From Ilex aquifolium (lineage: Eukaryota > Streptophyta > Magnoliopsida > Aquifoliales > Aquifoliaceae): a stretch of 64,000 nt of DNA. A program made the translations under genes and the position numbers. The stretch lies in the NCBI GenBank assembly GCA_951799425.1, contig OX637395.1:10208451-10272450 (forward strand), read 5' to 3'. This document shows positions 47,933 through 59,563 of this stretch, piece by piece. Every line of letters begins with the position of its first letter. Position 1 is the stretch's first letter. The notes below the pieces were generated by a model that made no database searches, had not been told where the DNA came from, and saw only the letters and a program-made list of their open reading frames with translations.

Positions 47933-48140
47933 CAAAAGATATATAGACAAATAAGATAAATCTCAACACAAATAATTAACTTTTCATTCACTTTCCTTCC
48001 GATTTTAGAGTGATTGATTTTGGTGAGTTGGAAGGAAAGTTAATTCATCAACTTTTTCATTCTTATCAAAGATGATGTTTTATTTGTCTCTCCAATTTTT
48101 CATCATTCTAACTTTTCATCCTTCCATTTTTTCATCACCT

Positions 48141-50896
48141 TTCCCTTTTTTTTGGGCTTAGCTCCTATCCAATTCTATATGAATCGGAGGATCCTCCATT
48201 AGTTCACTAAAACTTGATACCTTATCTTTATTATTTTAAACGGCTCACATTTAAAAATCTCATTCTTTAATTCGATTTCTCCGTTAATTGACGGATCAGG
48301 AAGTCCAACCCATAACTTCTTTTAAAGAGGGCTAATCTCAATTTGTACTATGAAAGTTCATTTAAATTTTAATTTGTACCCTCAAAATTTAAAAATATCA
48401 ATTTACACCCTAAAAAATATAAATTCGTATCAATGTACACCTGCGATTAACTATAATTCATTTTGCCTTTAAAAAAGTTTAGACTAATTATAAATTGCAC
48501 CATTAAAGTTTAAATATTTCATATTTATGATCCAAAAAGAATTTCTTTCATTAATGCTCGTGAAATAACTTTCAATCATATCGTGTCATAATATTTTCGT
48601 ATCATGTTCGAATCAGTAAAAAAATATCTTTAAAATTTAAAAAAAATTATAAAATACATATGTTTTGCTTACAATATTTGTTAAATAACTATTTTCTGTC
48701 TATAGTTAGACACAAACTTTTGACTGTTCGATCAAATTAAAATTAGATATGAATAACACAATTGTAGATATAAAATAGTTATTTAATGAGTATTATAGAC
48801 AAAAAATATGTATTTTTATAAAATATTAAGTATTATATAAATTGTCGTAAATGTGAAATATACGACACAACGCAATTGACTCAACACGAAAATATTGTGT
48901 TAAAAATATTTTTTTATCAACTCGAATACAACATGAAAATGATACGATATGACACAAAATAACACGATACGACACAGTTGAGATGTATTTAACGAGTATT
49001 AATAAATGAAATTATTTTTTAATCATAAATGTGAAAATATTTAAACTTTGAAAGTGTAATTTGTAATTATTCCAATCTTTTTTAACGGCAAAATGGATGG
49101 CAGTTGACCGCCGGTGCACATTCATATAAATTTTATGTCTTTCAATGTGTAAATTGATATTTTTAAACTTTGAGGGTATAAATTGAGATTCGGCTAATCT
49201 TTTAGGGTACAAGTTGAAATTAGCCCTTAAACAAATCAATTTCTCTCTCTTACTTTTAAAACCACTTTCTCTCTTTCTACTGAGTATCTCCGTCTTCTCT
49301 ATCATTTCCCCCACACCATCCCTTCTTAGTTTTCTGTCCAGAGAAATCTGTACATCTACTACTCTACCATCAATCCATAAAAATCTATAGAATTAGGTTT
49401 TTTTTTACTTACCGAGAAAAACCCACAACACCCTCTTTTTACATATAATCACGGGGGTTAAAGAATGTTAAAGAAATCATCAATTCTCAACCACAGATTG
49501 TTAGAGCAGAAAGAAGCCCTAGAAAAAAAAAAAAAACAATGAACCTAGTAAAGAGGAATTGTTGGGAAGTTGAAAACACTTGTGATCAGAGAACTAGTCG
49601 AACCCTAAGCGAGACTGCTTGACAATGTCGACAAATAAAAACGATCGAAACAACAAATATCGTTGCTTTTTGTTGCTCTATTAATCAGATATTAGAGAGA
49701 GAAAGAGAGTGGATATTATGAAATTGTAGAGAGAGAAGTAGATTTGTCTAAAAGAAGTTATGAGTTGGACTCCGTGATCCGTCAGTTAACCGAGAAGCCG
49801 AGTTTATCGGTTTAAAAGATTTTGGGGAGAATTATTTTCAGACCCGATTTGTCACTTAATCAGTCAGTCTCTTGACATTTAAAATATTACGTAGAGACTC
49901 CTTAGAGTTTGTACGCACGTAACAATTAGACTCTTGTTATAAATATATCAATTAATAAATTACACACAGACTCCCTGAAGTTTGTAAACATAAATTACTT
50001 AGACCCTTTAAATTTAAAATGTTACACTTAGACCAAAAATACTTCAATCAAAGATAAAATATCAAATATTTTAAATTTTATAATTAAAATTCATGTTCTA
50101 TTGTATCATTTATTGAAATAAAGTCAAAAATAAAAATTGACCATTCAAAAATAAAAATTGACACACGAACATGAAATATATACGGCTCATATTTAGTTCA
50201 ACCTGTCAAATTCAAAATTGACACCATCAACTCGTTTATTTAAGAATAAACATTTTCTTTATTTTCTCGTTTGTATGGTAACACGAAATTAATATATTTA
50301 ACTAGTATTATAGACATAAAATATTAAATATTTGTAAGTATTTATTAAGCACTGACATAATTATTATATAAAAAATATATTTTTACTTATTATTATTATT
50401 ATATTTATTTAAGTTAATTTTTAATTTGTACAAAAAATATGAGTATGGATTCAATTAAGTGAAAATAGAATATTATAGTTAAATTTTTTATTCAAAGTTT
50501 ATGTGAGTCAACACGAACACGACACGAAAATAAATAGGTCAACTCGACTCGACACGACACAATTAGTTAAATGAATTAAATTAGATTTGACTAATATTTG
50601 AAACGAATTTGCAATGACTCAACACGACTTGATTGTCACTCCTAATCTTAGCAAACACACACAAAAAAATTAATCATTTTTATTTTTCATCTATTCAACC
50701 AAAGATAAAGGAAGGAAAGTGTATCATTCATATTTTCCTTCATTGAATGATAGAAAGTGTATCCCTCATACTTTTCATCTTTCCTACCAAACAGAGCATA
50801 AGTTTCTTTTGATGAACGATTTTCATAAATTAACAATAATTTGCAAATATTTTATATTATGTATATAGTAGCTTGAGAAAGAAAGAGAAAAAGTAG
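48141..50896. other. Non-coding region with nested inverted-repeat elements
   Basis: An element at about 48328-49226 has inverted ends over 100 bases long (GGGCTAATCTCAATTTGTAC at the left, GTACAAGTTGAAATTAGCCC at the right), resembling a non-autonomous Mutator-like element. It is itself flanked by a second inverted pair (CAACCCATAACTTCTTTTA near 48307, inverted near 49750), so it may sit inside another element. A partial foldback arm lies at 49830-50140, followed by a truncated hAT MITE and one Harbinger MITE arm (to about 50788, ending CCTACCAAACAGAGCA). Confidence 0.5.
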
Positions 50897-51677
50897 GGGA
50901 TCGTTTGATAACGTTTTTGTTTTTTCGTCTTCAAAAAATAAAAAACAGAGACAATTTTTTGTCTCTATTTTGTGGTAAAAACTGAAACAGAAAACATGTT
51001 TGGGAGTCATTTGTGTCTATCAAATTATGAGCATAAAAACAAAAAACATTTTTGGTAACTATTTCAAGTTTTATCCTAAATATGCTTTATAATATCTCAT
51101 ACAACAAAATACAAATCCAAAAATTCATTAACTCAAAACATCCACTAATTCATCAAAGAACACCTAAATAAAGATAATTAGATTACATAAGTCATTAATC
51201 ACATTCATACATCATATTGTTCAAAATACAACCAAATTCACACATTAATAAGTCATATCACTTAACTAAAATTCAAATAATTAGTAAAAATACCACGAAC
51301 AATAATGCAAAAATAAAGATCAAATTAAAACCACAACAAGCAAGAATGAAAATAGTGATTCATTTCTTCTCTCTCCATCTTGAATGGGCTTGAGGAATCA
51401 CATGATGTTCATTTGTAATTGCATTGTACTCATTAACCCATATGAAACAATTATCATGCTCACGGCTCCCCCATTGTTTCTTTTGGTCATTTCGACCAAA
51501 ATATTCATGTTCCCGGATCCACACGAGCATGGAAGGTCAATACGCGTCATTATAACACACCTAATTACATTAACATTAACAAGTAAAAATTATTCATATA
51601 AACATTAAATTCAATATAACAATGTCAGTATCAACACATTTTTACCATCATAATAAATAATAACATTATAACATATA

Positions 51678-53057
51678 TCAATGGTGAGTTGTTGCCCACA
51701 ATTGATTAACAATTGTATCTCTGACACGAGCCATTTGACGCAGTTGACTCGGACTTAGGTCTAATTCAATTGGGACCTGTGAACTTGATTCAGCTAAAGT
51801 TCTTTCATTATCAACAAATTCTCTTCTTTCCCAGTCATCAAATAACTGATCTTACCGATCATGCATTCTTATGAAGTTATGGACTGTACAATATGTTATG
51901 AAAATGTATTTATGTGTTCTTAAGGGATATGGAGGCATTAGCTTCAGAATGGGAAAATGAGCCTTTAGAACTCCAAAGCAACGCTCTATCACATTCTGAA
52001 GTGAAAAGTGACGAGGATTGAATAGTTCTTCTTTAGCGGTTGATTATCGACCTCTACCTCTATACTCACGTAGGTGATATCTCTCATCACGATACGGAGA
52101 CAGAAAACCAGACATGTTTGTGTAGCCCGAATCCACAACATAGTATTTATTTGTCAAAATTTATAAGTGTAAGATCCATTGTCTAGTTTTATGTATAAGT
52201 ATTATAAATTTCATGATTACGCTTATCCTCTGGCGGCATTGAAAACTTGTTGGCTGGATTAGTAACACACTCATCAAATATTCTTGAGTCATGAGCAGTA
52301 CCCTCCCACCACCCACCCATCACAAATATAAAACACATGTCAAAGGAACATGCACACATTATATTTTGTGTTGGTACAACACATTTCCCACGGTATGATA
52401 TTTGGGAATCCGTTGGAACACGTGCATCAACGTGGGTTCCATCAATGGCGCCAATACAATTCTTCAAAGAAAAAAACACATGAATGATATTGAAAGTAGT
52501 ATTTTGTTATAACATATATTTCAAATTACTGTCACTTACCTTAAAGAAATGGTAATATCTTTGGTTAAAACGAATCTAAGGTTGAACCATACTAAAATCG
52601 AGAGGGCTGATGATATCAACTCCAAGCTTACAAACTGCTTTCAGAACACGATTAAAGTATTTGAAAATTATTTTTCCCGAATGCTAAAACCTTTCAGCTA
52701 CTATGTGATTTAGCCCATTATGTGATATTGTTAGTAAAAATATAGCAACTTGCTCTTGCACGGTTACAAACCTGGAGTGTTTTAACCTTTTTTCTTTTAA
52801 TGCCTCACAAAACAACACGAACACGGATGTGTCCATTCTAAATTGCTCATAACACCTATTTTCATGTCCATGTAATAGCTTTAACACGTAATCATGACCT
52901 GTAAGAGCAGACGTTCTACATGGTCGTTGTGATTTATTTTGACTATCTAATTCTATTGCAGTTAATACAACAAACATCTCATCATCGCTATCTAATACCA
53001 TATCCAATTCTTCATCTGAATTCATTATTGAAAATTCAAGTCTACGTGTAATATTCA
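51678..53057 (-). pseudogene. PIF/Harbinger transposase (DDE, HARBI1-like), decayed
   Basis: Minus-strand blocks follow the family order: an N-terminal region with TVQEQVAIFLLTISHN; RVLKAVCKLG...DIISPLDFS; an intron at 52540/52461; then NCIGAIDGTHVDA with the first catalytic Asp; GWWEGTAHDSRIF with the second; YYVVDSGYTNM and LSPYRDERYHLREY; and NVIERCFGVLK with the catalytic Glu, down to a stop at 51678. At least four in-frame stops break it: after A-E-R-F, before I-R-F-N-Q-R-Y-Y, after R-G-R, and after M-H-D-R. All are single-base changes, so decay is moderate. It would cut and rejoin element ends if intact. One splice site between the second and third blocks is also unclear. Confidence 0.85.
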
Positions 53058-53195
53058 TAAGTAATACACATATCAAACAGTTATCACAAAAACATTATAA
53101 GTACGCATAATAATTAAACATAATAAATCCCAAATTTCACATCCAAAATGAACCTTCCTTATGCGTCTAAAGTAAGGCAATCTAAAGTACAACCA

Positions 53196-54230
53196 TCACA
53201 GGTGAGTAACAAAGTCTTTCTTCCTATGATCTGGCATAGACAAGAACATCTTCTTATAGCTCATACCATCTCCAAAAATCTTAATGGCCTTTGTGTATAA
53301 AGCTGCATCAATGTCCTCGAGAGAATTCAAAGCAACCACACATTGTTCTAACAGATCATCATTATGCGTATTAGTCTCACTATCACCACATGAAGTCATC
53401 GCCATAGAAGCACTAGACATCTTATAATCAATATACTCTACCTTCTTCTTTGAACTTTCAACCAACACATTAAAGGCAGATGTAAGTGCTAGGCTATAGT
53501 TATCTTTCTTCCTACGACGACTGCTTGTTGGAGTGGTAGACCTACTTCGAGGATGGTTATTTGTCCCTTTCTCCACATTCTCCTCACCATCATCAACCTC
53601 AAGTGACGGATCAAAGATAGGGTCTTTATCTTCCTCGTTGTCCGAGGGAGGTTGGGTGGATGAATGAGAATTATCACCAGTTGCAGATGTCTTTTCATAA
53701 ATCCTACACAGCTTCTCGTAATGTGGACACCATTTTTTCCTAAATTGTCTGGCATGCTTATTAACCTATATTAAACGAAAATAATGAAAGGTAATCAATA
53801 CTTATTAACCTAAAACCATTTGACATTGTGGTTAAAAATAAAAATGGATAGTAATGAATACTAAAACCTACCTTGCACAAATCTTTTTAAACCTCATCCT
53901 CCAAGACAATGGTTTTCTTCATGGGGTCCCAACCAACTCCAATTTGATTCAACAGTTTCTTGAAAGAATGGTAAACTGATCTCAAATTATTAAACTTCCT
54001 CCTTAGTTGTTCATACGTATAGTTGTACCTCGTACTTAATCTCATGTTTGTTACAAGATTTTTCCACCCAACTTTGTCAAAAGTACTATTTGGTCTATTC
54101 CTTGCTGCTACTTCTCTATCCATCAAGTCAATGAAAATTGCCTCCTTATTGGACGTCCATATGACTACATTTTTGTCACGGTCAACCTCTACAATCTCAT
54201 CATCATGAGTTTGTTCGTTACCCGTTTCTA
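53196..54230 (-). pseudogene. PIF/Harbinger Myb/SANT-like accessory protein, one nonsense mutation
   Basis: The first exon (about 54230-53870) encodes an acidic leader and a Myb/SANT-like (Myb_DNA-bind_3) domain: VIWTSNKEAIFIDLMDREV, then GWKNLVTNM, YTYEQLRRKFNNLR and GVGWDPMKKTI. After an intron, a second exon (about 53767-53196) encodes a charged linker with a basic patch SSRRRKK and a helical C-terminal domain ending PDHRKKDFVTHL. In this superfamily the protein binds element ends and helps import the transposase. A stop follows EDEV near 53889, four codons before the likely donor; otherwise the frame is open. Confidence 0.8.
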
Positions 54231-54477
54231 TCTACAACAATTTCTCAATTATACTAACAATTTCCAAACCACTACACATAACCATACTACTAATTTAGAA
54301 ATGCAACCCAACATGCATTTCAACACTATCAACATATATTAGACATACACTCATAGAACACACACATTCTCTCTCTTGTTTCTGTTTGCAAGCCAAGAGA
54401 AGACTCACATAACACACATATTCATCAACTTTGTAATTTTTTTCTAATATTATTGGAGAGAAAGATCATGTCACAGA

Positions 54478-54770
54478 ACACACACACAGTCACACAGACC
54501 ACACACAAACCAGACAGACATACACATACCACACACAGAACACACATAGTCAAACAGACACAAACAAAAAACACACAGACACACACAGAACACACACAGA
54601 CCACACACATAGAACACACACAGACACACACAAGACCACACACAACACATACAAACACACACATACCACACACAGAACACACATAGACCACACACAAACA
54701 CACACATACCACACATAGTCACACAGACACAAACAGAAAACACATAAACACACACATACCACACATGACT
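54478..54770. repeat. CA-rich low-complexity tract
   Basis: About 290 bases of CACACA, CACAGA and CACATA words with interspersed ACC. All long frames on either strand here are composition artefacts. It lies within the PIF/Harbinger element near its right end, upstream of the Myb/SANT gene. Confidence 0.9.
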
Positions 54771-54797
54771 TAAATAGTGTTATCAAACATCCCTTAG

Positions 54798-55866
54798 TCG
54801 GCCTTTTATCGACTTCTACTATTCCTCCATTTTTCTACATATCAAACTCATCTTTGTAATTTGGGTTCTCTTGACTCGGTGAGAGCTCACAAAATAATAA
54901 TAATAATAATAAATAATCAAACTTATCACATATGGTTTTGGTTGGGGGCTCATTCCAGAAAATGGGTGAGGTAAGATTAATGAAGAAAGACACGATTTTA
55001 CAAAATGATAAAGAGCTCAAGTTCCACTGGAACGGAAAGCAGAATAGTTGATTTACTGTTATTTCTTCATTATCAATTTCTTTTCTAAATGTATTTTACT
55101 AGTGGCGGTATTATACGATGTACAAAATTTGCACACCTCCTCTTTTCTCCCTATTCTCCTTCCCTTTCTTTTTTCTATTGTTATCATACCATTGAAAAAT
55201 TTAAATAAAAAATTATAAAAAAAATTTAGGGTGATAAAATAATTATAAAAAGTTAGGGTTGTAACTATTAAATTAGTGTCTATTTTTTAAAACCCTTTAA
55301 ATGAGGAGCAATGATATTGGAATCTAATTTACTAACCTAATTTGTTAACTTAATTCACTATAACTTTTAGATTGACTGTAGGTTTCATCAAACATTGAGA
55401 GTTGGTGTTAATCTAATGAGTGGTAGTTAATTAGATGATAGAGGGTTAGATACATAAGACATATGTTATAATATAATCTGTATAATAAAACAACTAGGTG
55501 TTTGAAATTTTATCCCATACATATTTTCCTCCCAAAACCATCTAATCACCCATTTCTATCACATGTTTAAACATTTAATATTTGATTAATTTGTAATTTA
55601 ACATAATTTTTATTTCAGATATTATCATTATACGATAGTATACACATGTTGAGAAAATTTATCAGACTACGCATTTTTGTCGATATTTTTTTAAAAAATA
55701 ATGGGTAAAAATAAATTTTAAGTGATATAATCAAAAAAATGAATGAAAGAAAAATTATTATTTAATATAGTCGAATCGATTTTTTAGATGTTCGAATTTT
55801 ATGTTTCATTGTGCCTTCAAGCACGAGTTATAACTAGTAATTAAATAAAAGTAATGCTATTAGAAC
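54798..55866. other. Non-coding region with a recurring repeat
   Basis: No gene. At about 55300-55440 lies a copy of the GAGCAATG(C/A)TATTGG...CTAATTTACT repeat seen at 22628. From about 55853 another copy starts and is interrupted at 55867 by the Harbinger MITE. Confidence 0.5.
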
Positions 55867-56729
55867 TTATGCTTTGTTTGGTATGATGGAAAAATGGAAT
55901 GATGGAAAGTTGGAGGGATAAATAAAACATCATGTTTGGTAAGGAAGAAAACTAGGAAGGATGAAAAAGTAAATGGATGAACTTTCTTTCCAACTCACCA
56001 AAATCTAAACGAAAGTGGATGGAAAACTAATTATTTGTATTAAAATGTATCTTATTTGTCTATATGTTTTTTGATATATACATATATTATGCATACATTA
56101 GTTTCATATATAAATACAATGATAAAATATTATTTACTAGCAATTACCCGTGCCTGAAGGCACGGTGTTATTCGTAAATTAGTTACAAATGTTTGCCTAT
56201 ACATAGATGTAAAATAAAATACAACATTGTAGTAAACGACGAACAAAATGAGTCCGCTAATATTTTTTATAACATCAACCTATATGCATAGCATATATTT
56301 TCACATTAAATTGTTACGCCACGAAAATTATGTTATAACCAATGAAACATAATAATTCAAACATCTGAAAAAATATATCAGTTGACAATATTCAATGTTC
56401 TGTTTTTGATTCAAAATCCACGATTTCTACATTCATAATCAACTTTATCTAAATAATAACAGAATTCATAACTAATAGAATGAAAATTAAAACAATACTC
56501 CCACAAATAAACTAAGTCTGCAGATGTTGTCAAATGACCAAATATAACTATCAGAAATTCAACCAACTTCCAAAAAATACGACCTGAAAAAAGGATTACA
56601 GTTAGGTATTTATTCATTCTCTAATAACATACATTTTTTCTTTTATCCACATTCAAATAATAAAAACATAGAGAAATAATGTTTACCTAAAAAATATTGC
56701 TTCATCTGTGTAGGTCTTGTTCATAGTAG

Positions 56730-56852
56730 GTTCAGTTGAGCCTCCACGTCTTCTAACGCTCGTGAACAGAGTATGTCATCTCGGATATCTGTCAATGTCT
56801 CCTCCAATTCTATCATATCTATGAAGTCATTCTCAAACTTCTTATTGATTAT
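56730..56852 (-). other. Coding-like fragment inside the Helitron
   Basis: An open minus-strand stretch of about 39 codons reads with good codon structure (ELEETLTDIRDDILCSRALE in part) before a stop. The protein is not recognised. It may be a second captured exon or part of a Helitron-derived frame; too short to decide. Confidence 0.35.
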
Positions 56853-56899
56853 GTCAATTGGCCATGTAGATAGAAGCGTGTTAACAACAGCATATATGC

Positions 56900-57301
56900 T
56901 AACAACGTCGGTGCTCTTGCTGACTTCACTTATGTTAATTTGACTGTTTTAGCTCTGTTTGTGAGCCCAGGAGCCGTTTTGATTGGATATGGTATAGCAT
57001 GGTCAGGGGCTTCTGCTTTCAACAGTATGTCACTATGAAGTAATTGCTAATGCTGTCCTGATTCCATATATATGCATCCCTATTCTTTTTTCTTTCTTCT
57101 GTTTTAAAAGTTGGAGATCTTTGTCATGTTCTTGTACTTGGATCTTTATTAATGTACTTTTCCTATCTATGACACTTTGAGATCTTTGTTAAAATCTCTA
57201 TTTTAATTCTTATAGTTTCTTGCGGATCTTTTGTTTCAGAGTTGCGAACTGCAGTGTTTTCTAATGTTGCACTGCGAACAATTCGATCAGTTTCGAGGAA
57301 G
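56900..57301 (+). pseudogene. Captured fragment of a mitochondrial ABC transporter gene (ATM / ABCB25-like)
   Basis: Two exon-like pieces are recognisable. The first (to 57024) encodes VLALFVSPGAVLIGYGIAWS then GASAFN. The second (57240-57301) encodes ELRTAVFSNVALRTIRSVSR-type sequence after a TTTGTTTCAG acceptor and before a GTATATG donor. These adjoin in plant ATM-type half-transporters (ABCB23/24/25), which work in mitochondrial export for Fe-S cluster and molybdenum cofactor pathways. Walker and ATPase parts are absent, so no transporter could be made. The exon-intron structure was retained, so genomic DNA rather than mRNA was captured. The fragment lies antisense to the Helitron. Confidence 0.8.
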
Positions 57302-58687
57302 GTATATGAGATATGTATCTTCACTTTATATGTCTGCACTGATTGAGGAGTGAGGACCCATCATAGCACTTTTTTTAACAGATTTCATGTCTTCTTCCCC
57401 TGCTCTCCCTTTCTTTAATTAATTTTGTTAATGCTCTGGGATTGGGGGATATATTGGTAGGCTTCACAATCTGTATTGAACCCATTGATTTACTGAGACC
57501 TCTATGACTGCAAAGTACTAATGGGGTTATGTTCCTTCATGCAAAATAAGTAGAGGTGCAACGTGACAGAGTAAATTTTTTTGGCCCTAGGTATTTATTT
57601 GCTGAAGATACAGGTGATTTAACAAATTTTGCAAAGAATGAAAGGAACATACACGAAAAAGAGAAGAAAGAAACATTACAGGGAGGGTGAACGAACCTAT
57701 GGGCAGACATGGTCATAGCTATCATTTTCTTGATTTAAGTTGCTTATGAGGATATTAAGAGGGTAAAATGCATTACAGGCAGACTGGGAGGTTCATACAT
57801 CACTTGGGAAAATAGCTCACTAGACATCATCAAAACAAAAAAAAAAAAAAAAAATCAAATACAAACAGGCACCCAAGATTCCACTGGACAAAACATTTGG
57901 CTTGGCAACTCATCGAACAGTTGGTGTGCAGGACAACATTTTGAGAATGTCATCATCAAAACAGAAAAAAAATAGAACATGACATACCTAAGAGAAGGAG
58001 GCAGCAACAACTGAAGGGAGAGAGACCCAAGCAGATAGAGAGGGAGAGCCTGCTAAGCAGAATAGGCAGGGAGATAGATAGCAGCGGCTGAAGGGTTCTT
58101 GACTATGATTTTGGGAAGCCATTAGGGCATAAATTGGGTGGATTTTTTCGGAGATTTGCATCAAGTTTGGAAAATCAATTTTAGGGGATCTTGAGTAAGA
58201 TTTTGGGAATAAAATTTCGGGGAGGGAGAGAAATGGGGAAGGGGGAGAGTACAGTAGCGTGAGTGAAAAAGGTGAGTGAAATTAGCGTGAGTGAAAGATG
58301 TGTGTCTGAGAGATTTGCTTGAGAGAGATACAGAGGAATGAGAGAGAGAGATTTGCTTGAGCGTGAGAGAGAGAGAGAGATTTGCTTGTTTTAAGGAAAA
58401 GATTTGGGGGAATTAAATTTTGGAATATCAATTTTGGAAACTATAAATTTTGAGCAGTAAAAATATTTAAAAAGAGCTAATGTGGTATGTCGGATGAAAA
58501 CGATCTGAGACGTCAATAGTTTGAGACAATTTGAGATAACGCCGTCCGTTGGATGATGTCTTTTTTGGTCACCAAACTATCTGGACCGCTCTTTATCTCT
58601 AAAATTCAAAATCGTTCAACTTTATTATATAGATATTTTTTTTAAAAATATAAAAATATAAAATAAAAATAAAAAAATATTTTTTCC

Positions 58688-58939
58688 ATCTGAGCTAGAG
58701 GTGAAAATTTTCGACTCAACAAGATGACACGACTCGAACTGAACACGAATTTTATGACACGAACTCAAAAATAAACACGAATACGAACACGAACACGACA
58801 CGAAAATAAACAGGTCAATTTGACACGACACGATTAGTTAAATGAGTTGAGTTAGGTTTGATTAATGTTCGATACAAACCCGCAATTACTCGACACGTAC
58901 CTGACACGACATGACTCGATTGTTACCCCTAATCTTAGC
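58688..58939. mobile_element. hAT-type MITE nested in Harbinger MITE copy 2
   Basis: The element at 58696-58931 begins TAGAGGTGAAAATTTTCGAC and ends TTGTTACCCCTA. It is flanked by ATCTGAGC and ATCTTAGC (7 of 8 identical). The flank is the reverse complement of that around the hAT MITE at 37900, so both descend from one insertion that occurred before the host MITE spread. Confidence 0.75.
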
Positions 58940-59563
58940 AAGCACAAAAAAAAAATCATTTTTATTTTTTATCCATCCTATCAAACACAAATGAAGGAAA
59001 GTGTATCATTCCTACTTTCCTTTCTTGAAGGATAGAAAATGTATTTATCTTATTTTTCATCCCTCATACTTTACATCATTCCTACCAAACGGAGCATTAA
59101 AAAACCGACCTAATTTGCTGACCTAATGATGTGTTAAGTGGTGGAGTCTCAATAAAGAAGTTCAAGAGTTATAGTCACAATAATACTATTGAACCATGTC
59201 ACTGCCACATCATTATGTTAACAAATTAGATTAATTTTTTGAATTACAATATAATTACTTATTACATAATTTTTTTTTTTTAAAAAAAAAAAAAGTGAGT
59301 AGGAACGCTTCTCAAGCAACTTCCCAATTGATTTGATTGCTTTATCTATAGTATGGAATTGATTAGCCTCCTCCATTTTGAATGTTTGGTTTTGCTCCTG
59401 TATATATTGGTTTTCTCTCTATATGTATTTAGATTGTAAATCAAATCCCAAAAATAAAAAAAAATGTCTCTCTCCTTGATTATTAGGAGAATAATACATG
59501 GATAAAATGAGATCAAACCTTTTTCCCGAGATTTCCAACAAGGTGGTAGCCCATGTAAACTTA

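Larger units (their letters stand above)
37738..48140. mobile_element. Harbinger-type MITE split by the pararetrovirus (copy 1)
   Basis: The left arm (37738-38584) starts TGTTCCGTTTGGTA next to a TAA. The right arm (47906-about 48140) matches the opposite arm of the copy at 55870-59096 in inverted orientation (CAAATAAGATA...TTTGGTGAGTTGGAAGGAAAGTT). Between the arms lies the pararetroviral insertion. The left arm also holds a hAT MITE (37900-38502). The extreme right terminus is worn and its exact end uncertain. Confidence 0.65.
50897..54794 (-). mobile_element. PIF/Harbinger DNA transposon with two decayed genes
   Basis: The left end GGGATCGTTTGATAAC and right end GTTATCAAACATCCC are inverted repeats with one mismatch over 15 bases. 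The flanking TAG (50894-50896) and TTAG (54794-54797) give a 3-bp duplication that can be read as TAG or as a mutated TTA. Both genes expected of an autonomous element, a Myb/SANT protein and a HARBI1-type nuclease, lie on the minus strand in order and both carry stop codons. An approximately 300-bp CA/CACAGA-rich tract (54478-54770) lies between the right terminus and the first gene. Confidence 0.85.
56137..58633 (-). mobile_element. Non-autonomous Helitron (2.5 kb)
   Basis: On the minus strand the 5' end is TCTATATAATAAAGTTGAAC (at 58633). The 3' end is a hairpin CCGTGCC-TTCA-GGCACGG (56148-56165) followed by GTAATTGCTAG at 56137. The host bases on either side are A (56136) and T (58634), the AT target of Helitrons, with no duplication. 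No Rep/helicase gene is present. It carries ABC-transporter exons. A GA-rich tract lies at about 58010-58400. Confidence 0.88.
55870..59096. mobile_element. Harbinger-type (Tourist) MITE, copy 2, carrying a Helitron and a hAT MITE
   Basis: Starts TGCTTTGTTTGGTA and ends TACCAAACGGAGCA, flanked by TTA on both sides (55867-55869, 59097-59099), the Harbinger target duplication. The flanks join to give a sequence that matches the uninterrupted repeat at 22634-22680 (AATGCTATTGG/AGAC-TTA then ...CCTAATTTGCTGACCTAAT), which acts as an empty site. Without its two passengers the MITE would be roughly 500 bp. It is the inverted counterpart of copy 1. Confidence 0.85.

Noticed and set aside
52189..52479. 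Host HARBI1-like domesticated nuclease
   Set aside because: The surrounding inverted ends, companion Myb/SANT gene and several stops show it is an element transposase, not a conserved host gene.
54425..54786. Overlapping Cys/Val-rich and Thr/His-rich frames
   Set aside because: They are translations of a CA-rich low-complexity tract in different frames, not proteins.
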